30,814 nucleotides of DNA from an uncultured Christensenella sp. (GTDB taxonomy: Bacteria > Bacillota > Clostridia > Christensenellales > Borkfalkiaceae), in assembly GCA_910586065.1 (NCBI GenBank), contig CAJUGI010000010.1, positions 1 through 30,814 on the forward strand, written 5' to 3'. Numbering within the stretch: position 1 is the stretch's first letter; the number at the start of each line of letters is the position of its first letter. Of this stretch, positions 21,984 through 29,828 are shown in pieces. A program made the translations under genes and the position numbers. The notes under the pieces were generated by a model that did no database searches, was not told where the DNA came from, and saw nothing but the letters and a program-made list of their open reading frames with translations.

Positions 21984-23867
21984 TTATTTCATATCTTCTA
22001 TAACAATCTGCTCTGCACATTTTTCAGCACTTGCATAGGCAAAATATCGAAGCGGAATACGATATGTACGAACGACGTCAAGAATTTTATAGTATTTTGA
22101 ATGACCTATTGAATTTGCCTGCACCCAAACTATGTCCGCATTTTTTATCATATCAGGATTAGGTAATGTATCTCTGCTAATAAACCTAACATTGGCAAAC
22201 AACGGTTTTATTGCTTTGCTCCAAGTTTCGTGTCCACCAAAAACTATAACGTTATGCTTTGCGGTATAAGGATAATCTATCTTTAAATCGACGGCAGAAG
22301 TATCTTCTTGACTTTCGTCATCTTGATTAAAAACATAGTTTCGTAAGTCAACAAGCTCCCTATGCTCTTGCTGATATATACGCTTTAATTCATCATATTC
22401 CTTTTGTAATTTTCTACGCTGTTCTTCAATAAGATGATTTTCAGTATTTGCTTTTTTAATCCTATCCTGAATATCTTTAACTATGACTTTTATAGAATCA
22501 ATAGCGTCATCAGCAATTTCAATAGGCTGCTCGTCGGACGACTCTTCATCATCTATAACGCCATACGCCCCGTAATATTCACTACGCTTATCTATCTCCG
22601 CAAGAACGGCAGCCATATCCGTAATATAATTGACTTCCTCATCAGGAACACCATTTTGCTTTAAAATAGCTTTCTCCGCTCGATAACTATTTAACCTCCG
22701 CGGTAATATTCCTCCTCCGGATAGATGATAAATAACTTGGCTCATATTAAGAAGCTCATAGCTTTTATTTGCCCCGTCAAACATTGAAATTTTATATTTA
22801 GGCAAATACATGTCGGCATTAGTTATTTCAATTTCGCCATTGGGTTCTTCATATTCCAACTTACTCGTCCACGGCAATCGCTTTGCCGCAAAACAAACTG
22901 CGGTTGCAAACGGCCCCATAGCCCAATATCTATAATCTTGCTTTCTTTTCAGAACATAAAATATTCCGCAAATTTCATACGGATTTGATACAATTAATTC
23001 ATTTATTTTATTAAATGCTTTAATCGCTTTTTCATTATGAACTGTAGAAATGTCAAGATCATAATAATGCTGCGCAGGAGTAAGCAACGTAGCCGCAGTA
23101 AAATCCAACTTGTCCAATTGTGACGCCAAACCCATTTTTTCATGGTATTCGCTTTCAAGCGCCGCCATAGATAAACTCGGTAATCTACTAATATCAAGTG
23201 AGGAATCAAGAATACGAACTAAGTTTTCACGTTGAATAACTATATCGTAATATTCCTTTAAAAATATATCGTGTATATCCCAAGCCAGCTTGTCAAAATT
23301 ATCTATACCCTTTGCAATTTTTTCCTGCGGAAGAAGCGCAATAATTCTATCAAGAACTTTTGCTATTTCGGTATCGGTTTCAGCAGCATTACAAACATAA
23401 GCAACACGTTCATAAACATCATTACTATGATGCAAATCAATAAAGATTTTGCTATTATAATCGAATTCTTCCGGAAGAAGGTTATTTAATTCATCCATTT
23501 TATCAGCTTCCGATAATATATCAGTCACCCAAATACCGAAAGCTATATCTAAAGCCGCCATCTCGCAAATATGGTCACCGGTAACTTGTACCCCCGTGCA
23601 ATACAGCGAAGTTCCTTCATACAAATTTATATCTTCAGTAATAGACTCTTTAAGTCTTTCTTGCGCCATCTTACAAACACGTACTACAGCGGGAGTACGC
23701 ATTTTTATTTCACTATTTGTATAGCGGAAACCTTTAATAAAAGTTTCTTTAGACATTGACATTTCACCTAACATTTCTTCAGAGTTAGCCGATTTTATTG
23801 CCGTGTCAAATATTCCTTTTATAAAACTATATAACTGTTTATCTTCCTGTGCGCGCTTGCTTGACAT
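21984..23867 (-). CDS. Large coiled-coil protein with DUF2325-like C-terminal domain
   Basis: About 627 residues from ATG 23867 (TTGGGGAAAAAT before it; a TTG four codons upstream is possible). Residues 1-430 are helical with no motif I know. About 460-515 form a coiled coil (KDIQDRIKKANTENHLIEEQ, RRKLQKEYDELKRIYQQEHR). The C-terminal ~100 residues read VIVFGGHETWSKAIKPLFAN, VRFISRDTLPNPDMI, ADIVWVQANSIGHSKYYKIL and IPLRYFAYASAEKCAEQ, the pattern of DUF2325. Such domains may bind nucleotides or act as sensors; function is not known to me. Single-gene unit divergent from the structured leader at 23928. No membrane segment. Confidence 0.7.
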   Translation of the reverse strand: MSSKRAQEDKQLYSFIKGIFDTAIKSANSEEMLGEMSMSKETFIKGFRYTNSEIKMRTPAVVRVCKMAQERLKESITEDINLYEGTSLYCTGVQVTGDHICEMAALDIAFGIWVTDILSEADKMDELNNLLPEEFDYNSKIFIDLHHSNDVYERVAYVCNAAETDTEIAKVLDRIIALLPQEKIAKGIDNFDKLAWDIHDIFLKEYYDIVIQRENLVRILDSSLDISRLPSLSMAALESEYHEKMGLASQLDKLDFTAATLLTPAQHYYDLDISTVHNEKAIKAFNKINELIVSNPYEICGIFYVLKRKQDYRYWAMGPFATAVCFAAKRLPWTSKLEYEEPNGEIEITNADMYLPKYKISMFDGANKSYELLNMSQVIYHLSGGGILPRRLNSYRAEKAILKQNGVPDEEVNYITDMAAVLAEIDKRSEYYGAYGVIDDEESSDEQPIEIADDAIDSIKVIVKDIQDRIKKANTENHLIEEQRRKLQKEYDELKRIYQQEHRELVDLRNYVFNQDDESQEDTSAVDLKIDYPYTAKHNVIVFGGHETWSKAIKPLFANVRFISRDTLPNPDMIKNADIVWVQANSIGHSKYYKILDVVRTYRIPLRYFAYASAEKCAEQIVIEDMK

Positions 23868-23890
23868 ATTTTTCCCCAAGTCAAAAAATA

Positions 23891-23927
23891 TTGAATTTAT
23901 TATACCAAAAAAAATATAATTTTACAA
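23891..23927. promoter_or_regulatory. Overlapping divergent promoters
   Basis: Plus strand: TTGAAT (23891-23896), 18 bp, TATAAT (23915-23920). Minus strand: TTGTAA (23922-23927), 17 bp, TATAAT (23899-23904). The two are interleaved, so polymerase at one should exclude the other. They drive the DUF2325-like gene leftward and the structured leader rightward. Confidence 0.65.
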
Positions 23928-24357
23928 TAAAAGAACGCCCTTAAATAATAAACTTTCTGCTTGTTGCAAATAGTAAAAAACACCTCCCGCGGCTAACCGA
24001 CACCGTTTGGGGTTCCCTGTTTTTTTACTTTTGGACGCGCACGCCTTTTGGCATTAAAGGCACCTCCAAAATTGTGGCCTTTCGGGTAGGGAGGGTGCCA
24101 CAGCGTTGATCAGAAGTCAACTCTTTTCCGCAAAATTTTTTCTGATTTCACCACCAAACTCTTTTTTGTAATTTAATAAATATTTAGCCAGACTGTGTAA
24201 AAAACAGTTTGGCTATTTTTATTTTAGTATGAAAAATTTTTGCTCCCTTAGAGTTGACTTCTGCGAGACTAAAACAAAAAGGATAATGATTTTTCAAGCG
24301 CCGTGCCCCCTTAGTTAGTTGCCGAAAGGCAAAATACAATTTTGGAGGAAATTAAAA
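23928..24357 (+). ncRNA. Long structured leader with alternative stems
   Basis: About 430 nt between the plus-strand promoter and the 95-codon gene, without a credible ORF. Helices visible: GCCTTT (24043-24048) with AAAGGC (24056-24061); the same AAAGGC can instead pair with GCCTTT at 24077-24082; GGCACC-TCC (24059-24067) with GGA-G-GGTGCC (24090-24099), which also competes. A 14-bp perfect inverted repeat CAGAAGTCAACTCT (24111-24124 / 24250-24263) encloses a terminator. Mutually exclusive stems around a terminator are what an attenuator or riboswitch looks like. No known class recognised. Confidence 0.5.
24186..24220 (+). terminator. Attenuator-like terminator inside the leader
   Basis: An 11-bp stem AGCCAGACTGT / ACAGTTTGGCT (one G.T), 7-nt loop, then ATTTTTATTTT. 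It sits about 140 nt before the gene start, within the 14-bp inverted repeat, so it would cut the leader short unless prevented. Confidence 0.75.
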
Positions 24358-24645
24358 ATGCAAAAAGTCGTTTACAGCGTCTCAAAAGTAAATCGGGATG
24401 AGAAGTTCACCGGCGTCGGTTATCTCGCAGAAGGTAACTTGCTTATACCTGCAACTTCACAGAAAGGTAAAAGTTACATACTATCGAGCGAATTCGATTA
24501 TGACGAGTTTTACAAAATTGCACCACATAAAGACATTTTCTATTGTGCCGCAACAAAGAAATGCTATCTGCCATTAACAAGCAGCGGCGAAAAAGGGCAG
24601 CTTATTGAATACATAATAAACCCTGAACGCTTACGACCTTGCTGA
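24358..24645 (+). CDS. Hypothetical protein, first gene after structured leader
   Basis: 95 residues from ATG 24358, behind TTTTGGAGGAAATTAAAA; an in-frame ATG at 24319 lies inside the leader hairpin and is rejected. Small alpha/beta protein (KVVYSVSKVNRDEKFTGVG, YLPLTSSGEKGQLIEYI), no motif recognised. A hairpin TTGCC-GAAA-GGCAA ends 26 bp before the start. It precedes the PcfK-like gene by 215 bp with a terminator between, so it may be a separately controlled early gene. Confidence 0.65.
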   Translation: MQKVVYSVSKVNRDEKFTGVGYLAEGNLLIPATSQKGKSYILSSEFDYDEFYKIAPHKDIFYCAATKKCYLPLTSSGEKGQLIEYIINPERLRPC

Positions 24646-24771
24646 ATGGCACATACGCTGGTATAAAAAACACACACCCACGGACAAACAAAATAACTGT
24701 CTATTAAAAAACGTGCTTTGGTTTATCGTTCCTATAACCACCTATGCAGAATACAAACATTTATGGCGCGA

Positions 24772-24801
24772 CGTTCCTTTCTAAAATGGAACGGCTTTTT
24801 T
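24772..24801 (+). terminator. Terminator before the pcfK-like gene
   Basis: CGTTCC / GGAACG stem (24772-24777, 24788-24793) with a 10-nt loop, then GCTTTTTT. The rest of the 215-bp gap (24646-24860) shows no gene. Confidence 0.75.
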
Positions 24802-24860
24802 AATTTATAACAAAAATTTAAAGCAAAACAAAAATAAAAAATAAAAGGAATTTAATTACA

Positions 24861-25982
24861 ATGATTAATTTAAATCTTGAAACCACTTGCCCCGAGCAGG
24901 TGAAAATCAAAACATTTTTAGAAAACAACGCAAGCGAAATACTTGCAGATAAAATCATCAACGGCGTGAAAATTGAAAAGAACGGTAAAACGCTTATCAA
25001 TAAGAAGAACCTCACCACCTTTATGACATACGCCGAGGAAGAAGTATTGAAAACAATTGAAGAAAAACAGCGCAAAGGTTATCAAGCACGCTGTATAGAT
25101 GACGCAACCGTTTATGGCTGGGCTATTCACTACTTCGAGGAAGATAGTATTGAGGGCAAACTCTACAATGAGGACGGTACAGAATATCAGCCTCCTAAAC
25201 CCGAAATAAAAACTTCCGGCGGTACACAATCCACTACTACATATACGCCGCCTAAACCTGCACCGAAACCGCAATTAAATATTTTTGATATGCTGTCTGA
25301 AAATACCGAGCAGAAATCCGCGGAATCAGCGGAAACGACAGCCCCGGCACAAACGGAAATCAAAACAGAAAACGAAACCCACAGAATATATTCGCAATAC
25401 TGCGCCGTACAAAAGCAATATCCCGAATTTGTTGTTGCGTGGAAGTTGGGTGACTTTTATGAGATATTCGGTGACGATGCAATTAAAATCTCCGACGACC
25501 TTGATTTGACTTTAACAAGTAAAGACATTGGTCTTGAAAAACGTATTCCGCTTATAGGCTTCCCTTGCCGTGAATTAAAAAACTACATTTTAAAAATAGT
25601 TAGCCACGAACACAAATTAGCTGTTGCGGAAGCGCGTGATAACATACGCCGCTTTGTATATCAGCATAATCAGGTTGTCGAAATTGATACAGGCGAAATA
25701 CTTGCCGACGAAATAGAAGAATTAAGCGTTGAGGAAATGAAACAGTTTGATAGCGAATTGGGCGAAACCGAAGAGCTTATGACTGTTTCAAAACTTATAG
25801 GCGAATCGCCCGACGAAAATGATGCACCTGACCTGCTCAATATTTCCACCGAAGCCGCCCAACCCGAAATAACAGACGACGATTTTGATATAGAAAAAGA
25901 ACGTCAAGCTGCAAAGGCGTTTGACGTGGAAGCAATGATAATTTTACAAGAACTGTTCGACAATAAAATTACAATCGTTTAA
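24861..25982 (+). CDS. PcfK-like protein fused to a MutS domain I-like segment
   Basis: 373 residues. Residues ~15-110 match the PcfK family of conjugative elements: FLENNASEILADKIINGVKI, KTLINKKNL and DATVYGWAIHYFEEDSIEGK. A proline/threonine linker follows (110-175), holding QLNIF (138-142), a sliding-clamp-type motif. Residues ~175-258 match the start of MutS: YPEFVVAWKLGDFYEIFGDD (with the GDFYE core at 197-201) and IPLIGFPCRELKNYILKIV. The C-terminal ~110 residues are acidic and helical. MutS domain I recognises mismatches; here the ATPase is absent, so it could bind DNA or mimic MutS. First gene of the PcfK-PcfJ-95aa operon. Confidence 0.8.
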   Translation: MINLNLETTCPEQVKIKTFLENNASEILADKIINGVKIEKNGKTLINKKNLTTFMTYAEEEVLKTIEEKQRKGYQARCIDDATVYGWAIHYFEEDSIEGKLYNEDGTEYQPPKPEIKTSGGTQSTTTYTPPKPAPKPQLNIFDMLSENTEQKSAESAETTAPAQTEIKTENETHRIYSQYCAVQKQYPEFVVAWKLGDFYEIFGDDAIKISDDLDLTLTSKDIGLEKRIPLIGFPCRELKNYILKIVSHEHKLAVAEARDNIRRFVYQHNQVVEIDTGEILADEIEELSVEEMKQFDSELGETEELMTVSKLIGESPDENDAPDLLNISTEAAQPEITDDDFDIEKERQAAKAFDVEAMIILQELFDNKITIV

Positions 25983-25993
25983 GGAGAAAGAAA

Positions 25994-27358
25994 ATGACTA
26001 TTGACGATATAAAACCTATTCCTAAATACATATTAAAACTTATCGAGAAAAAAGATAATAAAGTTTATAGTGAACCTAACGGCACAACACGATTTTATTC
26101 TTACTTATCCCGTTTCAAAAAGGAAATCATAAAAATCACTGTTGCCGTTAAACACTATAAGGGCAAACGGTATTATAAACAGGTTGCAATCCACGGCTTA
26201 AATGCCAAAAACTGTTTTGCAAGGGATATGCTCGTTTACTATATAGGCGGCTACCACGTCGGTTGGTTTTCGGAGGGAATACAAAAATATGAAAAATGGT
26301 ACGAGGACGGTAAATGGTATCTTAATCCTGATAAAAGATTCGATCCCTACGCTCCTATTGTTAACCGCAGTTACATACTTAAATTCCCTGAATTTAAATA
26401 TAGTGCTGCAACGGAATATAAATACGTTGATATATTTAAATACTTGCGTTTATACAAACAGTATCCGCAGGCAGAATTATTAGTCAAGTTTGGTTTATCG
26501 GCTTTTGCAACAAGCAAGCAGATTTTACGAGCAACAGTCCAAGATAAATCTTTTAGGAAATGGCTTATCAATAATAGAGCTGAAATTGCTTCGTCAAATT
26601 ATTACGTCCATACGCTATTGCTTGCCTATAAAACAGGTAAACCTCTTAGAGAAACGCAGGAATTTGAACTCTTTAAAAAACATCTTACAACAGATTCAAG
26701 CTATACGCAGCTCCGTATTATTTTTAAAAATGATATGGAGCGTTTTTTTCATTATATCAAGAAAAACAACACTGAACTGCGTTCATATAAAGACTACTAT
26801 GACGCATGCGTTTATTTAAAACTGAATATGGAAGAAGATAAAAATTTGCTTCCCCACGATTTCAGACATTGGCACGACGAACGCATAGAACAATATAGAA
26901 CACTGTGGTATGCCGAACTTGAGAAACAACGCAAAGAACGGCTTATCGAAGAAGAAAAAGAACGCGCTAAGAAAGTTTCTCAATTCAAAGCAATATCAGA
27001 AAAATACTCGCCGCTTACAGGTTGCACGCAAAACGGATTAATAATCGTGATTGCAAGCTCCCCCGCGGACTTAGTAAAAGAAGGGCAAGCTCTTAATCAC
27101 TGCGTAGGCGGTATAACATATACGAACAGAATGGCTGATGGAGAATCGCTAATATTCTTTATTCGTAACGCAACAACGCCTGAAATTCCATTCGTTACAC
27201 TTGAGTATTCAGTCCAGAAAAAAGCTGTATTACAGTGTTACGCATACGGCAATAAAAAACCAAACGATACGGTTATGAATTTCGTAAACAATATTTGGTT
27301 ACCCTACGCAAACAAACAATTAGCAAAAATAAAAAGAACAAAAATTAAAGCCGCATAA
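25994..27358 (+). CDS. PcfJ-like protein
   Basis: 454 residues, ATG 25994 behind AAGGAGAAAGAAA and 11 bp after the PcfK-like gene. The C-terminal third carries the PcfJ signature: EGQALNHCVGGITYTNRMA, ESLIFFIRN, IPFVTLEYS and a QCYAYGNKKPN ending. The middle is helical with a charged stretch (EKQRKERLIEEEKERAKK). PcfJ/PcfK pairs travel with conjugative plasmids and ICEs such as pCF10 relatives; their exact role is not settled. The invariant His/Cys in NHC suggests an active site or metal site. Confidence 0.85.
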   Translation: MTIDDIKPIPKYILKLIEKKDNKVYSEPNGTTRFYSYLSRFKKEIIKITVAVKHYKGKRYYKQVAIHGLNAKNCFARDMLVYYIGGYHVGWFSEGIQKYEKWYEDGKWYLNPDKRFDPYAPIVNRSYILKFPEFKYSAATEYKYVDIFKYLRLYKQYPQAELLVKFGLSAFATSKQILRATVQDKSFRKWLINNRAEIASSNYYVHTLLLAYKTGKPLRETQEFELFKKHLTTDSSYTQLRIIFKNDMERFFHYIKKNNTELRSYKDYYDACVYLKLNMEEDKNLLPHDFRHWHDERIEQYRTLWYAELEKQRKERLIEEEKERAKKVSQFKAISEKYSPLTGCTQNGLIIVIASSPADLVKEGQALNHCVGGITYTNRMADGESLIFFIRNATTPEIPFVTLEYSVQKKAVLQCYAYGNKKPNDTVMNFVNNIWLPYANKQLAKIKRTKIKAA

Positions 27359-27369
27359 GGAGAAAAAAT

Positions 27370-27657
27370 ATGAATAACTATTTTAGAATTACAGGTTACT
27401 ATCCTGCAAAAGACGTATGCTTTATTGCCGACAGCAACGGGCTGTTTAAAGAACTCTGGGAATTTAGCGCATCACTTATAAGTAAAGGCATAAAAGTCCT
27501 TGAAGTCGGGAATGACCAGAAATTTAAATACGGCAATATCGAACCCGCGGAAGCAGATACGGAAAACATAATTCTGCGTGCTTGCGCCAAAGGTCAGCCC
27601 AAATATATTAACGGCGACGTCAATATAAACGGCAAGTGTTATACACCGAAAGCATAA
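27370..27657 (+). CDS. Hypothetical protein after pcfJ-like gene
   Basis: 95 residues, ATG 27370 behind TAAGGAGAAAAAAT, 11 bp after the PcfJ-like stop. Opens YFRITGYYPAKDVCFIADSN and ends INGDVNINGKCYTPKA; mostly beta strands with a central helix. No family name known to me, but small proteins of this kind sit next to pcfJ in ICEs. Last gene before the large hairpin at 27685-27823. Confidence 0.65.
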   Translation: MNNYFRITGYYPAKDVCFIADSNGLFKELWEFSASLISKGIKVLEVGNDQKFKYGNIEPAEADTENIILRACAKGQPKYINGDVNINGKCYTPKA

Positions 27658-27684
27658 ACATTTTGTCTTTCGTCTGCTTCGGTC

Positions 27685-27823
27685 TATCACAAAGCGTTCG
27701 GCTTGTCAAATGCAAAAAAATTGTTGCCATTTCATTAGTGGTATTTATACACAATTTTTTTCCTTACGCATTTGACAGGCCGATTTATATTTAAAGAAAT
27801 TCGCACTTAACCGCTTTGTGATA
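27685..27823 (+). ncRNA. Large nested hairpin before PAPS-reductase-like gene
   Basis: Three nested helices in gene-free DNA: 12 bp TATCACAAAGCG (27685-27696) with CGCTTTGTGATA (27812-27823); 16 bp (27698-27713 with 27768-27783, one G.U); and, directly stacked on it, 11 bp AAAAAAATTGT (27714-27724) with ACAATTTTTTT (27751-27761), with a 6-nt bulge CCTTAC. Far too long and regular for chance. It could be a regulatory RNA, a terminator with antiterminator, or a single-strand DNA origin. Confidence 0.6.
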
Positions 27824-27873
27824 TTGCCCTTGCGCCGAAAGGCAACAAAAAAATATTTAGGAGATAAAGATTT

Positions 27874-28791
27874 ATGAGAGGACAAATATCAATTTTTGAT
27901 GGCACAGAGCAATCATTATTAAACAAAAATATAAAGCTCATTCAAGAATTTGAAAGAAGTGCTTTAATGCGTAATCCACTTGGATATGTAGTTGGATATA
28001 GCGGCGGTAAAGACAGTGACGTACTCGTCAGCTTATTTATCAGAGCCGGCGTGAAATTCTGTATAGTACATAACCACACTACTCTTGATATGCCTGAAAC
28101 CGTTTACTACATTAAACGTAAATTTGCAAAATGGGAACAACAGGGAATCCCTTGCAAAATCTATTACCCTAACACAAATTTCTGGTCTTTATGCCTTCAA
28201 AAGAAAATGTTACCACAACGGCAATTCCGCTTTTGCTGTGCTATGCTTAAAGAAGCCCAAATCCCAGAGCTTAAACAATCTGTACGTTCCTTTGGCGTTC
28301 GTAAAGCAGAAAGTAAAAAACGATTATTATTACGCGATAGTATAGAAACTCGGAACAGAGAAGACTATTCCGATCAACAACGCTTTCATTTCGACGATAC
28401 CGAGCAAGTAAAAGAAATAGGTGCTTGCTATACAAATAACTACTTCATTGTAAATCCTCTTGCATATTGGTCTGACGACTATCTATGGGACTATATCGAG
28501 AGTGAAAAAATTGAAATTAATCCACTTTACCACTGCGGGTTCAGCCGTATAGGTTGCATTGGCTGTCCGATGGCAGGCGTTGAAGGCAGAATTAAAGAAT
28601 TTGAACGTTACCCAAAATTCAAAAATCGCTTTATAAAACTTTGTAATGACATAACGCAATTACGCAACATACAAACTACCAACAAAAAATCATTTAAAAG
28701 CGGTACAGAATATTTTGAATGGTGGATCAATAACGGAAAATCTATTAACGCAGAAGAATACAACTTATTCAGCTTTGGAGAAGAAGTATGA
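27874..28791 (+). CDS. PAPS reductase-family (ATP pyrophosphatase) protein
   Basis: 305 residues, ATG 27874 behind TTTAGGAGATAAAGATTT. PP-loop SGGKDSD at residues 43-49; further FRFCCAMLKEAQIP and the iron-sulphur-like end CGFSRIGCIGCPMAG. This is the phosphoadenosine-phosphosulphate-reductase fold common in ICE accessory regions, related to the DndC-type enzymes that activate substrates with ATP. Assimilatory reduction is unlikely because no sulphur genes are near. DNA or tRNA modification is a better guess, supported by the methylase-like gene overlapping it by 4 bp. QISIF at residues 4-8 resembles a sliding-clamp-binding motif. Confidence 0.85.
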   Translation: MRGQISIFDGTEQSLLNKNIKLIQEFERSALMRNPLGYVVGYSGGKDSDVLVSLFIRAGVKFCIVHNHTTLDMPETVYYIKRKFAKWEQQGIPCKIYYPNTNFWSLCLQKKMLPQRQFRFCCAMLKEAQIPELKQSVRSFGVRKAESKKRLLLRDSIETRNREDYSDQQRFHFDDTEQVKEIGACYTNNYFIVNPLAYWSDDYLWDYIESEKIEINPLYHCGFSRIGCIGCPMAGVEGRIKEFERYPKFKNRFIKLCNDITQLRNIQTTNKKSFKSGTEYFEWWINNGKSINAEEYNLFSFGEEV

Positions 28792-29612
28792 AAAAATCAA
28801 ATGGACAACAACTTTCACTTTTTGATATTACATTAGAACATACAATAACAAATATAGATATAGAACCGCCGACAGTTAGCGAACCCATTACAACGGAAAA
28901 CCCTATTGTCGGCAGTAAAAATTTGTGTCCTTACCCTATACCAAAAGTTGATGATATAATCAAAATCATAGACCGCTCCGCGTATAAATTAAGTAGAGGC
29001 GATTTAATTACTACAGTATTTGAATGCGGCGCATTGGCTATATCTAATATGGTTGATTTGACTCAATATGATGAGCGCGAACAACGTTATAAGGAAATAA
29101 TGAAAAAATATAGCCCCGACGAACGTAAATTGATTTCAGACATATTCAGCAAGATATTTGCGCTCTCTTCGTCTGTCGTTTATGATGACGGTACATTCGA
29201 CGACTACTTAGGTGAACTGTTTATGCGTTGCAATCAAGGCAATAAACACGCAGGGCAATTCTTTACACCATTTCATATTTCTAAAATGATGGCTAAAATG
29301 ACGATAACTGATGAGGACATTAAAAATGGCGAAATTATAACTGTATGCGATCCGTGCTGTGGCGGAGGCGGTTTAGCTATGGCTGCACTTGACGTACTTA
29401 AAAATGATTATAAAGTCAATTACGCTATGGACTGTTTTATCGAATGCGCTGATATAGATATTCGTTGCGTGCATATGACATACCTACAATTATCCCTTGC
29501 TGGCGTTCCTGCCATCATTAAGCATCAAAATACTTCAACCCAAGAACTATACAGCGTTTGGAAAACACCCGCATTTATATTCCAATATCCGCGGTTTTGC
29601 AGATTTCAATAA
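28788..29612 (+). CDS. N6-adenine methylase-like protein, short
   Basis: 274 residues, ATG 28788 in an ATGA overlap with the previous stop. QLSLF at residues 8-12 is a canonical sliding-clamp motif. An HsdM-like part starts near 110: AGQFFTPFHISKMMAKM (motif X), VCDPCCGGGGLAMAALDVL (motif I, normally DPACGSGG) and FIECADIDIRCVHMTYLQL (motifs II-III). It ends soon after with no (N/D)PP(Y/F) catalytic motif anywhere, so it should bind SAM but perhaps not methylate adenine. Short methylases of this kind recur in clostridial ICEs. Its last residues may be altered by truncation. Confidence 0.75.
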   Translation: MKKSNGQQLSLFDITLEHTITNIDIEPPTVSEPITTENPIVGSKNLCPYPIPKVDDIIKIIDRSAYKLSRGDLITTVFECGALAISNMVDLTQYDEREQRYKEIMKKYSPDERKLISDIFSKIFALSSSVVYDDGTFDDYLGELFMRCNQGNKHAGQFFTPFHISKMMAKMTITDEDIKNGEIITVCDPCCGGGGLAMAALDVLKNDYKVNYAMDCFIECADIDIRCVHMTYLQLSLAGVPAIIKHQNTSTQELYSVWKTPAFIFQYPRFCRFQ

Positions 29613-29643
29613 AGCGATAATAAATTAAAATTATATAGTAAAG

Positions 29644-29676
29644 CAAAAGCCGGGAGTTTTTAACTCTCGGCTTTTG
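29644..29676 (+). terminator. Terminator of PAPS-reductase/methylase operon
   Basis: A 14-bp stem CAAAAGCCGGGAGT / ACTCTCGGCTTTTG (one G.T) with a 5-nt loop, then TTGT. Lies 31 bp after the methylase-like stop. Confidence 0.8.
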
Positions 29677-29770
29677 TTGTGCTGTCTTTACTTACATACA
29701 ATCGAACTAATTAAAATACTAATCACTAAAATTTCAACAATAAGAAAACATATTCAAATTACATAATTTG

Positions 29771-29796
29771 AGGCGGTTACATTTATGTAACCGCCT
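29771..29796. terminator. Perfect hairpin between convergent genes
   Basis: A 12-bp stem AGGCGGTTACAT / ATGTAACCGCCT with a 2-nt centre, 32 bp past the integrase stop. No U run on either side, so it may instead be a recombination or protein site. Confidence 0.55.
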
Positions 29797-29828
29797 TATC
29801 CTGACACCCTTCATATCAACGTTTCAAA

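Noticed and set aside
24319..24357. N-terminal extension of the 95-codon gene
   Set aside because: It would start inside the GAAA hairpin and cover the strong GGAGG site used by ATG 24358.
24818..25274. Minus-strand hydrophobic frames under the PcfK-like gene
   Set aside because: Antisense to a gene with PcfK and MutS signatures; the hydrophobicity arises from reverse reading of Lys/Glu codons.
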